From NCBI RefSeq assembly GCF_018861125.1, contig NZ_JAHKQN010000013.1, forward strand, positions 472,548 through 536,547: 64,000 nt of DNA, in the 5' to 3' direction. A model generated the notes under the pieces. That model had not been told where the DNA came from. It worked only from the letters and a program-made list of their open reading frames with translations, and did not search any database. A program made the translations under genes and the position numbers. Within the stretch, counting starts at the first letter, position 1; each line of letters starts with the position of its first letter. Positions 27,557-35,920 of the stretch are shown here, in pieces. The stretch comes from Cellulophaga baltica (GTDB lineage: Bacteria > Bacteroidota > Bacteroidia > Flavobacteriales > Flavobacteriaceae).

Positions 27557-28016
27557 TTCACAAGTACACGTATACACTGATGGCGCTGCACGTGGTAATC
27601 CTGGCCCAGGTGGTTATGGTATTGTTATGGAATGGGTAGGAAAACCATATAGAAAAGAATTTTCAGAAGGCTTTAAACACACCACTAATAATAGGATGGA
27701 GCTTTTGGCAGTAATTGAAGCACTAAAAAAATTAAAAAAGGAAGGTATTTATGTTACCGTTTTTACCGATTCTAAATATGTAGTTGATACTATTGAAAAG
27801 AAATGGTATGTAAAGTGGGAGAAAACTAATTTTAAAGGAAAAAAGAATCCGGATTTATGGAAACTTTTTTTAATTGAGTACCGAAAACATCATGTTTCAC
27901 TTAAATGGATTAAAGGCCACAATAACCACCCACAAAATGAACGTTGTGATGCATTGGCTGTTGCCGCATCAAAAGAAAGTAATTTAAAACCTGACGCTGG
28001 CTTTGTTAGAGAATAA
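27549..28016 (+). CDS. rnhA: ribonuclease HI
   Basis: Cuts RNA in RNA-DNA hybrids. The DEDD catalytic set is visible: D11 (VYTDGAARGNPGPGG), E50 (NNRMELLAVIEAL), D73 (VFTDSKYV) and D133 (NERCDALA), with KGHNNHPQNE supplying the mobile His loop. At 155 aa it is a single-domain enzyme. The ATG lies inside the end of purN (8-base overlap). Confidence 0.96.
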   Translation: MDNSQVHVYTDGAARGNPGPGGYGIVMEWVGKPYRKEFSEGFKHTTNNRMELLAVIEALKKLKKEGIYVTVFTDSKYVVDTIEKKWYVKWEKTNFKGKKNPDLWKLFLIEYRKHHVSLKWIKGHNNHPQNERCDALAVAASKESNLKPDAGFVRE

Positions 28017-28068
28017 ATAGTTGTTCATACTTTTTTACAAGTACTTTACAAAGCTCAAAAGTTACCCT

Positions 28069-28076
28069 TATATTTG
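28069..28076 (+). promoter_or_regulatory. -7 promoter box of the PfkB kinase gene
   Basis: TATATTTG, an exact TANNTTTG match. Its last three bases form the TTG that a longer reading frame would use as start, so the real start must be downstream (ATG 28095). Confidence 0.6.
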
Positions 28077-28094
28077 CATAAAATTATAGCTATA

Positions 28095-29021
28095 ATGAGT
28101 AAGTTACTAATAGTTGGTACGGTTGCTTTTGATGAAATTGAAACCCCTTTTGGAAAAACCGACAAAATTTTAGGAGGAGCGGCAACTTTTATTGGTTTAG
28201 CCGCATCTCAATTTAATGTAGAAAGTGCAATTGTATCTGTTGTAGGTGAAGACATGCCACAAAAGTATTTAGATTTACTTTCTAGCAGAAAAATAGATTT
28301 ATCAGGATTAGAAATTGTTAAAGGAGGAAAAACTTTTTACTGGAAAGGAAAATACCACAATGATCTCAACTCAAGAGATACTTTAGTTACTGAACTAAAT
28401 ACGCTTGCAGATTTCAACCCTATAGTTCCTGAAAATTACAAAGAAGCTGATGTGGTAATGCTAGGTAACTTACACCCAAGTGTACAACTTAGCGTTATTA
28501 ACCAGATGACAAAAAAACCTAAGTTAATAGTACTTGATACTATGAATTTTTGGATGGACAATAGTTTACCTGAATTATTAGAAGTAATAAAGCACATTGA
28601 TGTTATTACTATTAATGATGAAGAGGCAAGACAACTAACGGGAGAATACTCTTTAGTAAAGGCCGCTGCTAAGATTGAAAAAATGGGTCCTAAATATGTT
28701 GTTATTAAAAAAGGAGAGCATGGTGCATTATTATTTCACCAAACTAAAATCTTTTTTGCACCAGCATTACCATTAGAAGAAGTTTTTGATCCAACAGGAG
28801 CTGGCGATACTTTCGCAGGAGGTTTTGCAGGGTATTTAGCAGAAACTGAAAATATATCGTTTGACAATTTGAAAAATGCAATTATTCATGGTTCAAATTT
28901 AGCCTCGTTCTCTGTTGAGAAATTTGGGACCGAGCGAATGGAAAACCTTAATAAAGACGAAACAAATAAAAGGCTACTTCAATTTAAAGAGTTGAGCCAA
29001 TTTGATATAGAATTACAATAA
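28095..29021 (+). CDS. PfkB family carbohydrate or nucleoside kinase
   Basis: Ribokinase-like kinase of 308 aa. ATG 28095 is chosen because the upstream in-frame TTG (28074) overlaps the promoter box. The PfkB signature 2 with the catalytic Asp is clear: DPTGAGDTFAGGFAGYLA (near residue 237), and the N-terminal substrate-binding motif GGAATFIGLAASQF is present. The substrate could be a sugar, adenosine or inosine; the position between rnhA and a PurF-like gene favours a nucleoside, but this is inference. A strong terminator follows directly. Confidence 0.88.
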   Translation: MSKLLIVGTVAFDEIETPFGKTDKILGGAATFIGLAASQFNVESAIVSVVGEDMPQKYLDLLSSRKIDLSGLEIVKGGKTFYWKGKYHNDLNSRDTLVTELNTLADFNPIVPENYKEADVVMLGNLHPSVQLSVINQMTKKPKLIVLDTMNFWMDNSLPELLEVIKHIDVITINDEEARQLTGEYSLVKAAAKIEKMGPKYVVIKKGEHGALLFHQTKIFFAPALPLEEVFDPTGAGDTFAGGFAGYLAETENISFDNLKNAIIHGSNLASFSVEKFGTERMENLNKDETNKRLLQFKELSQFDIELQ

Positions 29022-29029
29022 CCCATTAT

Positions 29030-29054
29030 GCCCTGAAATTTTCAGGGCTTTTTT
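29030..29054 (+). terminator. intrinsic terminator after the PfkB gene
   Basis: Stem GCCCTGAA / TTCAGGGC with a 3-base loop, then a run of six T (29049-29054). It sits in the 54 bases between the kinase and the PurF-like gene. Confidence 0.9.
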
Positions 29055-29075
29055 AATTTCTGCAAGACACGAACA

Positions 29076-30974
29076 ATGAGTGATGCAATTAAACATGAGT
29101 GCGGTATCTCTTTAGTAAGATTACTAAAACCGTTAGAGTATTATCAAAAAAAATATGGTACAGCATTTTATGGTGTAAACAAAATGTACCTTTTAATGGA
29201 AAAACAGCATAACCGCGGACAAGATGGTGCTGGTTTTGCAAGTATCAAATTAGACATGAATCCTGGCGAAAGGTACATGAGTAGAGTACGCTCTATTCAA
29301 CAACAGCCAATTCAAGACATTTTTGCTCAAATTAATGATCGTATTAGCACTTCACTTAAAGAGCACCCAGAATATGAAAACGATGTTGCCCTACAAAAAA
29401 GGCATATACCTTATATAGGAGAGGTTTTATTAGGTCACGTACGTTACGGAACTTTTGGTAAAAATAGCATTGAGAGTGTTCACCCTTTTCTAAGACAGAA
29501 TAACTGGATGCACCGTAACCTTATTGTTGCTGGTAACTTTAACATGACAAATGTTGATGAGTTATTTGACAATTTAATACAGATTGGGCAGCACCCTAAA
29601 GAAATGGCTGATACCGTAACGGTAATGGAAAAAATTGGCCACTTTTTAGATGACGCAGTTTCTAAATTATACAAGCAGATAAAAAAAGAAGGCTTCAATA
29701 AGCAAGAAGCTTCAGCTTTAATTGCCGACCGTTTAAATGTTGCGAAGATATTGCGTAGAGCAGCTAAAAACTGGGATGGTGGTTATGCTATGGCAGGTTT
29801 ATTAGGTCATGGTGATGCATTTGTTTTGCGTGACCCTGCAGGTATTCGCCCAACATACTATTATCAAGATGATGAAGTTGTAGTTGTAGCTTCAGAAAGG
29901 CCAGCTATACAAACAGTATTTAATGTACCTTTTGATGCTGTTAAAGAATTAGACCCTGGTCATGCAATTCTAGTTAAAAAAAGTGGTAAAGCATCTATAA
30001 AACAAATACTTGAGCCTACGGTTCGTAAAGCTTGTTCTTTTGAAAGAATTTATTTTTCAAGAGGAAGTGACAAAGAAATATATCAAGAACGTAAAGAACT
30101 AGGAAAATTAATATTCCCTCAAATTCTTGAGTCTATTAATGATGATATAAAAAATTCAGTCTTCTCATACATTCCTAATACCGCAGAAACTTCATTTTTT
30201 GGTATGGTAAAAGAAGCTCAGAATTATTTGAACAAAAAGAAAGAAGAGCAAATTCTATCTATAGGTACCAAAATTACTAAAGAAGAGCTTCATGAAATTT
30301 TAGAGGTACGCCCTAGAATTGAAAAAGTAGCTATTAAAGATGCAAAACTCAGAACGTTTATTGCTCAAGATAGTGGTAGAGATGATTTAGTTGCCCACGT
30401 TTATGATATCTCTTACGGTTCAGTAAAAAAAGGTGATAATCTTGTTATTATTGATGATAGTATTGTACGCGGAACTACACTTAAGAAAAGTATTCTTAAA
30501 ATGCTTGATAGGCTCTCGCCTAAGAAAATTGTAGTAGTATCATCGGCGCCACAAATTAGGTACCCTGATTGTTATGGTATTGACATGGCAAAACTAGAAG
30601 ATTTTATTGCTTTTAGAGCTGCATTAGCGTTACACAAAGACAATGATACTATGCACCTAGTTGAGGCTATTTATCAAAAGTGTTTAAAACAAGTAAACTC
30701 GATTGACAAAGACGTTATAAATTACGTTAAAGAATTCTACGCTCCATTCACAGCAATTGAGATTTCTAAAAAAATTGGCGAACTTTTAAGTCCACCTGAA
30801 TTAAATGCTGAAGTAGATATAATCTATCAAACAATATCTAACTTACACCAAGCTTGTCCTCATAATTTAGGTGATTGGTATTTTACTGGTGAATACCCAA
30901 CTGCTGGGGGTAACCGAGTGGTAAACCGTGCCTTTATTAATTTCTATGAAGGTAAAAACGAGAGAGCTTATTAA
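29076..30974 (+). CDS. long-form amidophosphoribosyltransferase (PurF-like)
   Basis: Glutamine amidotransferase fused to a phosphoribosyltransferase, 632 aa. Residues 1-8 would be a propeptide ahead of the nucleophile C9 (HECGISLV), and the GATase core follows (GQDGAGFASI; GHVRYGTFG). The PRPP loop is VIIDDSIVRGTTLKKS (near residue 462). Ordinary PurF has about 470-510 residues; here extra sequence between the halves (about 345-430) and a C-terminal extension of about 90 residues make it longer, a form seen in Bacteroidota. It probably makes phosphoribosylamine for purine synthesis, though a second standard PurF may exist elsewhere. Confidence 0.88.
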   Translation: MSDAIKHECGISLVRLLKPLEYYQKKYGTAFYGVNKMYLLMEKQHNRGQDGAGFASIKLDMNPGERYMSRVRSIQQQPIQDIFAQINDRISTSLKEHPEYENDVALQKRHIPYIGEVLLGHVRYGTFGKNSIESVHPFLRQNNWMHRNLIVAGNFNMTNVDELFDNLIQIGQHPKEMADTVTVMEKIGHFLDDAVSKLYKQIKKEGFNKQEASALIADRLNVAKILRRAAKNWDGGYAMAGLLGHGDAFVLRDPAGIRPTYYYQDDEVVVVASERPAIQTVFNVPFDAVKELDPGHAILVKKSGKASIKQILEPTVRKACSFERIYFSRGSDKEIYQERKELGKLIFPQILESINDDIKNSVFSYIPNTAETSFFGMVKEAQNYLNKKKEEQILSIGTKITKEELHEILEVRPRIEKVAIKDAKLRTFIAQDSGRDDLVAHVYDISYGSVKKGDNLVIIDDSIVRGTTLKKSILKMLDRLSPKKIVVVSSAPQIRYPDCYGIDMAKLEDFIAFRAALALHKDNDTMHLVEAIYQKCLKQVNSIDKDVINYVKEFYAPFTAIEISKKIGELLSPPELNAEVDIIYQTISNLHQACPHNLGDWYFTGEYPTAGGNRVVNRAFINFYEGKNERAY

Positions 30975-30981
30975 GATTTAC

Positions 30982-31015
30982 ATTCGATGAAATACATTAA
31001 TTAATGTATTTCATC
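30982..31015. other. 17-bp perfect palindrome after the PurF-like gene
   Basis: TCGATGAAATACATTAA followed immediately by its exact reverse complement, 8 bases after the PurF-like stop. There is no T-run after it, so it is not a standard intrinsic terminator; it could be a processing hairpin, a weak terminator or a protein site. Confidence 0.5.
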
Positions 31016-31080
31016 GATAATATGTGTTCTATACCGATTATATAAGTGCTTCACCGATAGTCAAGGTACTTTTAGTACTG

Positions 31081-31150
31081 CCATAGCATAAGTAGGTTAA
31101 GTTCATGGTAAGATTTGGGGAAAAAGGTAGAGTTTTACTCTGCCTTTTTT
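31081..31150 (+). ncRNA. small RNA gene, array 1 copy 1
   Basis: First of four near-identical units. The -7 box TACTTTTA (31067-31074) ends 6 bases before the body. The body starts CCATAGC, has CATAAGTAGGTTAAG, closes a 4-bp CCAT/ATGG stem, continues TAAGATTTGGGG, and ends in a terminator hairpin GGTAGAGT / ACTCTGCC plus a T-run. There is no ORF of note. Predicted RNA is about 70 nt. Confidence 0.75.
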
Positions 31151-31294
31151 ATTTTCTGACATTAAATAGATTTTCTTTATAAGTATTTAAAGCAGAAAAG
31201 TTTACGGAGTACCACAATACAATTAATCTTATTTATTACATAGTACATCTAAAACTTTGTTTACGGAACAAGTACATATATTACTTTTGAAAAA

Positions 31295-31365
31295 CCATAG
31301 CATAAGTAGGTTAAGTTCATGGTAAAGATTTGGGGAAAAAGGCGGAGTTTATGCTCCGCCTTTTT
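31295..31365 (+). ncRNA. small RNA gene, array 1 copy 2
   Basis: Second unit. Promoter: TTG 31257-31259, 22 bases, TACTTTTG 31282-31289, then 5 bases to CCATAGC. The body equals copy 1 apart from one inserted A (GGTAAAGATTTGGGG). The terminator stem GGCGGAG / CTCCGCC differs from the other copies by compensating changes on both sides. Confidence 0.8.
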
Positions 31366-31482
31366 ATTTTTAAGTATATCAAGATCATCTATAAACATTA
31401 AATAGCGCATTTCAACTTATTAAAATCCGCTTTTATCTAAAACATTGTCCAAAAAGTACTAAAGAATACTACTTTTGGAGGA

Positions 31483-31552
31483 CCATAGCATAAGTAGGTT
31501 AAGTTCATGGTAAGATTTGGGGGAAAAAGGCAGAGTAGTACTCTGCCTTTTT
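31483..31552 (+). ncRNA. small RNA gene, array 1 copy 3
   Basis: Third unit. Promoter: TTG 31445-31447, 22 bases, TACTTTTG 31470-31477, then 5 bases to CCATAGC, the same geometry as copy 2. The body is identical to copy 1 with one extra G in the G-run. Terminator stem GGCAGAGT / ACTCTGCC followed by a run of five T. Confidence 0.8.
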
Positions 31553-31687
31553 CATTTCTGATAATCAACACTTTATCGTTAAATAAACAATATTATCGAT
31601 AAACTGCATCACTTTTATTTTCTATACAGTTCATAAAAAGAGTCTTTTACCTTGTATATTTCTCACAATACCAGTAATTTAGCATTG

Positions 31688-31757
31688 CCATAGCATAAGT
31701 AGGTTAAGTTTATGGTAAGATTTGGGATGAAAAGGGTAGAGATTTCTCTACCCTTTT
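31688..31757 (+). ncRNA. small RNA gene, array 1 copy 4
   Basis: Fourth, most diverged unit. Promoter: TTG 31652-31654, 20 bases, TAATTTAG 31675-31682. The body keeps CATAAGTAGGTTAAG and the ATGG closing arm, with one C-to-T change in the loop, and TAAGATTTGGG followed by ATGAAAA. Terminator stem GGGTAGAG / CTCTACCC, again with compensating changes. Confidence 0.75.
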
Positions 31758-31772
31758 CTATTTAATAAAATC

Positions 31773-31810
31773 AAAAAACCTCGTTAGTAAATTTACTAAC
31801 GAGGTTTTTT
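31773..31810 (-). terminator. bidirectional terminator after sodA
   Basis: A perfect 19-bp inverted repeat (AAAAAACCTCGTTAGTAAA and its complement, no spacer), T-rich on both ends. It lies 33 bases past the superoxide dismutase stop and 15 bases past the last small RNA, so it insulates the two convergent regions. Confidence 0.85.
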
Positions 31811-31843
31811 AAAATTTATATAAGTATCTAAATACTACTACAA

Positions 31844-32452
31844 TTATTTGTTAGCGGCATATAATTCAGAAACTTTATCCCAGTTTATAACACTAAAGAA
31901 AGCATTAATATATTCTGGTCTTTTGTTTTGGTAGTTTAAGTAGTATGCATGCTCCCATACATCTAATCCTAAAATAGGAAAACCTTCACATCCAGTTTCT
32001 GGCATTAATGGATTGTCTTGGTTAGGCGTAGAACAAACTTCAACCTTACCACCTTTATGAACACATAACCATGCCCAACCAGAACCAAATCTAGTACCTG
32101 CAGCAGTAGTAAATGCATTTTTAAAAGCATCAAAAGAACCAAAAGCAGTATCAATTGCTGAAGCTAATTCTCCTGAAGGAGTTCCCCCACCATTTGGAGA
32201 CATTACTTCCCAAAATAAAGAGTGATTGTAAAAACCACCACCATTATTTCTTACAGCATTATTAGACATATCTAAATTAGTTAAAATGTCTTCAATAGAT
32301 TTTCCTTCTAAATCAGTACCTTCTATTGCGCCGTTTAATTTTGTTGTATATCCGTTATGGTGCTTAGTATGGTGTATTTCCATAGTTCTTGCATCAATAT
32401 TAGGCTCTAATGCATCGTATGCATATGGTAATTTTGGTAATTCAAATGCCAT
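31844..32452 (-). CDS. Fe/Mn superoxide dismutase
   Basis: Converts superoxide to oxygen and peroxide in the cytosol. Metal ligands are all present: H27 ([12 protein letters not shown]), H77 (NHSLFWE), D164 and H168 ([11 protein letters not shown]). At 202 aa it is standard for the iron/manganese family. The metal cannot be fixed from the sequence with certainty. Expression runs from a minus-strand promoter at 32490-32497 and ends at the long palindromic terminator. Confidence 0.96.
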   Translation of the reverse strand: MAFELPKLPYAYDALEPNIDARTMEIHHTKHHNGYTTKLNGAIEGTDLEGKSIEDILTNLDMSNNAVRNNGGGFYNHSLFWEVMSPNGGGTPSGELASAIDTAFGSFDAFKNAFTTAAGTRFGSGWAWLCVHKGGKVEVCSTPNQDNPLMPETGCEGFPILGLDVWEHAYYLNYQNKRPEYINAFFSVINWDKVSELYAANK

Positions 32453-32489
32453 AATAATTATTTTATTTAATTAATATATAGTTCTTTAA

Positions 32490-32497
32490 CAAAGTTA
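32490..32497 (-). promoter_or_regulatory. -7 promoter box of the superoxide dismutase gene
   Basis: TAACTTTG on the minus strand matches TANNTTTG and lies 37 bases before the ATG. No clear -33 TTG at the normal spacing. Confidence 0.5.
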
Positions 32498-32574
32498 ACG
32501 TTTTAAGAAACTAATTCTACTATAATTTTGTTAAGAAACTGTATAAGATTCCGTATTTTGCAAGTAAAAAGTAG

Positions 32575-35500
32575 GTGATAAACTCTTCATACAATATATA
32601 TAATGCCTCTGCTGGTTCAGGGAAAACCTACACCTTATCTAAAGCTTATTTGAAAATTATTCTTTCAAGTAATTCAACATCAAATTATAGAGAAATTTTA
32701 GCAATGACATTTACCAATAAAGCGGTAAATGAAATGAAAGAAAGAATATTAACTAGCTTATACGATTTTGGAAATGTTTTGTCAATTGATGATGCTCCGC
32801 CAATGTTTATTGACTTATTAACGGAATTAAATACTGATCTCGTTTCATTACAAAAAAAAGCCAAAAGAACTTTAAAAGAGATTTTACATAACTATGCATT
32901 TTTTGATGTATCCACCATAGATAAATTCACCCACAGACTCATAAGAACATTTGCTAAAGATTTAAAATTACCACAGAACTTTGAAGTAATATTAGACACT
33001 AATTTACTTTTAAGTGAAGCTGTAGATCGCTTAGTAAACAAAGCAGGTACTAATGAGAAATTAACAAACATATTAATTGCTTACGCTCTTGAAAAAGCTG
33101 ATGATGATAAAAGTTGGGATATTTCGTTGGATATTTTTGACATGGGAAGGGAATTGCTTTTTAAAGAAAAGCACGAACAAATACTTGATACATTAGCCTT
33201 AAAAAATCTATCAGATTTTGATGAATTAAAAAAATCGCTTAGAAAAAATATTAAGATTGCTGAAGAACTTATAAAAAACAATAGTAAAGAAATACTAGAT
33301 TTATTTGATAAAAATGGACTAGAATTTAGCGATTTTAGATCTTCATGGTTTCCAAAATTTATAGTAGAAACTTCAATTGTAAGTAGTAAAGTAAATTTTG
33401 ATGCAGCTTGGAAGCAAGATTTTGAAAATACTCCTTTATATACCAAAAAATTATCTGACGATAAAAAAGGAGCAATTGATAACTTACACCCTACATTTAA
33501 TGTTCTTTTTCAAGAAATTAAAAAAGCATTCTACACTTTATCATTTTTAAAAAATGCGTACAAAAACATTGTACCACTAACGGTTTTAAATGCTCTACAA
33601 AAAGAAGTAAAGACTATCGAGTTAGAACGTGATGAAATACCGTTAGCAACTTTTAATGCAATAATTTCTAAAGAAATAAAAGACCAACCTGTACCTTTTA
33701 TTTATGAGCGTTTGGGAGAAAAATACCGGCATTATTTTATTGACGAATTTCAAGATACATCAGAATTACAGTGGACAAATTTAATTCCATTAATTGGTAA
33801 TGCCTTAGAAAGTGAAGATGAAAAGGGAAATTTAGGATCATTACTCTTAGTTGGTGACACAAAACAGGCAATTTACAGATGGCGTGGTGGTAAAGCTGAG
33901 CAATTTTTAGACTTAGTGAACACAAAAAACAACCCTTTTGTTGTTACTCCTGAAATTGAAAACCTACCAACCAATTACCGTAGTTATGATGAAGTAATAA
34001 AATTTAACAATGACTTTTTCTCATCAATAAGTTCAAGTCTTAATAACGAAATTTATAAAACCCTTTTTAAAGAAGGAAATCAACAAAAACAAAACAATAA
34101 AAAAGGTGGTTATGTACAACTAACTTTTATTGAAGAACAAGATAAAAACCAAGATGAGCTTTATTGCAAAGAAGTATTAAACACAATACAATTAGTTTTA
34201 GAGAAAAATTATTTACTAAAGGACATTTGTATTTTAGTTCGAGATAAGAAAAATGGCGTTACACTTGCCAATTATCTAAATCAAGAACAAATTCCCATTA
34301 TATCATCTGAAACACTTTTACTGAGTAGCAATCCAAAAGTTACATTTTTAATAAATTTATTAAAATATAGTTTAACGCCAGAAGATGAAGAGGCTGCCTA
34401 CCAAATTCTTTATTTTTTAAATAAAAATAAAGAAACACTACATACCTATATATATGGTAACATAAAAAACATAGCAACACATTTACAAAACACTTATGAT
34501 TTTGATTTTGAAAAACTAAGGCAAACATCAGTTTACGATGGTTTTGAGCAAGCTATTAAACTGTTTAAACTTACTGAAGATTCTGATGCATACCTAACTT
34601 ATCTATTAGATGAAGTATTAGATTTAGAATACAAACAAGGTTCAAGTGCAAAAGTATTTTTAGATTATTGGGAAAAGAAAAAAGATAACTTAAGCATCAG
34701 TACACCTATTGGCATGAACGCAGTTCAAATAATGACTATTCATAAATCAAAAGGATTAGAGTTTCCTATAGTAATTTATCCTTTTGCGAATAGTGATATA
34801 TATAAGGAAGTAAAGCCAAAAATGTGGTTACCTGTAGACAAAAATCAATTCAATGGTTTTGAAAATGTCCTAATAAATAAAAGTCAAAAAATAGTTCACT
34901 ATAATGAAGAAGTAGAAGTATTATATGATGACGAGCAACAAAAACTTGAACTTGATGCTTTTAATGTCCTTTATGTAGCACTAACTAGAGCTGAAAAAAA
35001 CTTATTTATAATTTCAAAAAAAGAATTTGATAACAAAGCAAAAAAACCAAAAGACAAATATTACTCAGGTTTATTTATAAACTATTTAATGTCATTAGGT
35101 TTATGGAGTGAACAAAAGCTTGAATATAGTTTTGGACTATTAGGTAATTCCACCAATAAAGAACAAGAAAACAATAAACAGGTAGAAATAAAACATCAGT
35201 ATACATATAAAGAAAGATCAAGTTTTAAAATTGTTACAAAATCAGGTATGCTTTGGGACACTACTATTGAAGCGGCATTAACAAAAGGGAATACAATCCA
35301 TCATATATTAAGTCTAATACAAACTAGGGACGATGTAAATAATTGTTTTAAACTTTTATATGACAAAGGAGAACTCAGTGAATTTGAATTAACAAGGTTA
35401 AAACAAAAAATACTAGGCATTACTGAACACCCCCAACTACAAGAATTTTATATTCCAGGTAACATTATAAAAAACGAAACAGATATAATTACTAAAAACG

Positions 35501-35697
35501 GAACATTATTAAGACCGGATAGATTGGTAATTAACGGTGACAATGTTACTATTATTGATTACAAAACAGGGCAAAGAAGTATATCATATAAAGATCAAGT
35601 AGACTCTTATGCATCAGCTTTAATAGATATGGGCTATACAATTAAAGCAAAGGTAATTGTATATATTAATGAAAATATAACTCCAGAGTTTGTTTAA
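32575..35697 (+). CDS. UvrD/AddA-like helicase with C-terminal RecB-type nuclease motif
   Basis: Superfamily 1 helicase of 1040 aa, start GTG 32575, with Walker A at residues 13-18 (NASAGSGKT), so little can be missing at the N terminus. Further motifs are FTNKAVNEMKERI (Ia), YRHYFIDEFQDTSELQW (II, Walker B), LLVGDTKQAIYRWRGG (III), IMTIHKSKGLEFPIVI (V) and NVLYVALTRAEKNLF (VI). The C terminus has RPDRLVINGDNVTIIDYKTG, the PD-(D/E)XK nuclease core. This is the AddA part of a double-strand-break repair helicase-nuclease; its AddB-like partner lies at 37334, with an ompA-type gene between them. Confidence 0.9.
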   Translation: MINSSYNIYNASAGSGKTYTLSKAYLKIILSSNSTSNYREILAMTFTNKAVNEMKERILTSLYDFGNVLSIDDAPPMFIDLLTELNTDLVSLQKKAKRTLKEILHNYAFFDVSTIDKFTHRLIRTFAKDLKLPQNFEVILDTNLLLSEAVDRLVNKAGTNEKLTNILIAYALEKADDDKSWDISLDIFDMGRELLFKEKHEQILDTLALKNLSDFDELKKSLRKNIKIAEELIKNNSKEILDLFDKNGLEFSDFRSSWFPKFIVETSIVSSKVNFDAAWKQDFENTPLYTKKLSDDKKGAIDNLHPTFNVLFQEIKKAFYTLSFLKNAYKNIVPLTVLNALQKEVKTIELERDEIPLATFNAIISKEIKDQPVPFIYERLGEKYRHYFIDEFQDTSELQWTNLIPLIGNALESEDEKGNLGSLLLVGDTKQAIYRWRGGKAEQFLDLVNTKNNPFVVTPEIENLPTNYRSYDEVIKFNNDFFSSISSSLNNEIYKTLFKEGNQQKQNNKKGGYVQLTFIEEQDKNQDELYCKEVLNTIQLVLEKNYLLKDICILVRDKKNGVTLANYLNQEQIPIISSETLLLSSNPKVTFLINLLKYSLTPEDEEAAYQILYFLNKNKETLHTYIYGNIKNIATHLQNTYDFDFEKLRQTSVYDGFEQAIKLFKLTEDSDAYLTYLLDEVLDLEYKQGSSAKVFLDYWEKKKDNLSISTPIGMNAVQIMTIHKSKGLEFPIVIYPFANSDIYKEVKPKMWLPVDKNQFNGFENVLINKSQKIVHYNEEVEVLYDDEQQKLELDAFNVLYVALTRAEKNLFIISKKEFDNKAKKPKDKYYSGLFINYLMSLGLWSEQKLEYSFGLLGNSTNKEQENNKQVEIKHQYTYKERSSFKIVTKSGMLWDTTIEAALTKGNTIHHILSLIQTRDDVNNCFKLLYDKGELSEFELTRLKQKILGITEHPQLQEFYIPGNIIKNETDIITKNGTLLRPDRLVINGDNVTIIDYKTGQRSISYKDQVDSYASALIDMGYTIKAKVIVYINENITPEFV

Positions 35698-35857
35698 TAA
35701 CTTAATATCTTACACTACTGATTAGTAATGTATTACATTAACAAATGATTCACATAAAATGTAATAATAATGGATAGATATTATATTTTTTGTACTTTAA
35801 AGGTTTAAATGCGTTATTTTTCATGTTAAATACATCAAAAAAAACCTTAAATTGGTT

Positions 35858-35887
35858 TTGTTAATAATTATTAACAACTTACATTTG
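35858..35887 (+). promoter_or_regulatory. promoter of the OmpA-like gene
   Basis: TTG 35858-35860, 19 bases, TACATTTG 35880-35887: full consensus. The spacer contains a perfect 14-base palindrome TTAATAATTATTAA (35861-35874). The predicted leader is about 29 nt. Strong promoter sequence fits an abundant outer-membrane protein. Confidence 0.75.
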
Positions 35888-35920
35888 TCGCTAATAAACC
35901 CTTAAATTAAATATAATAAA

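Noticed and set aside
28074..28094. TTG start of the PfkB kinase
   Set aside because: The TTG is part of the TATATTTG promoter box, so it would not be transcribed.
31067..31757. CRISPR-like repeat array
   Set aside because: Repeats are about 70 nt with unequal spacers of roughly 115-145 nt, each with its own promoter and terminator, and there are no cas genes.
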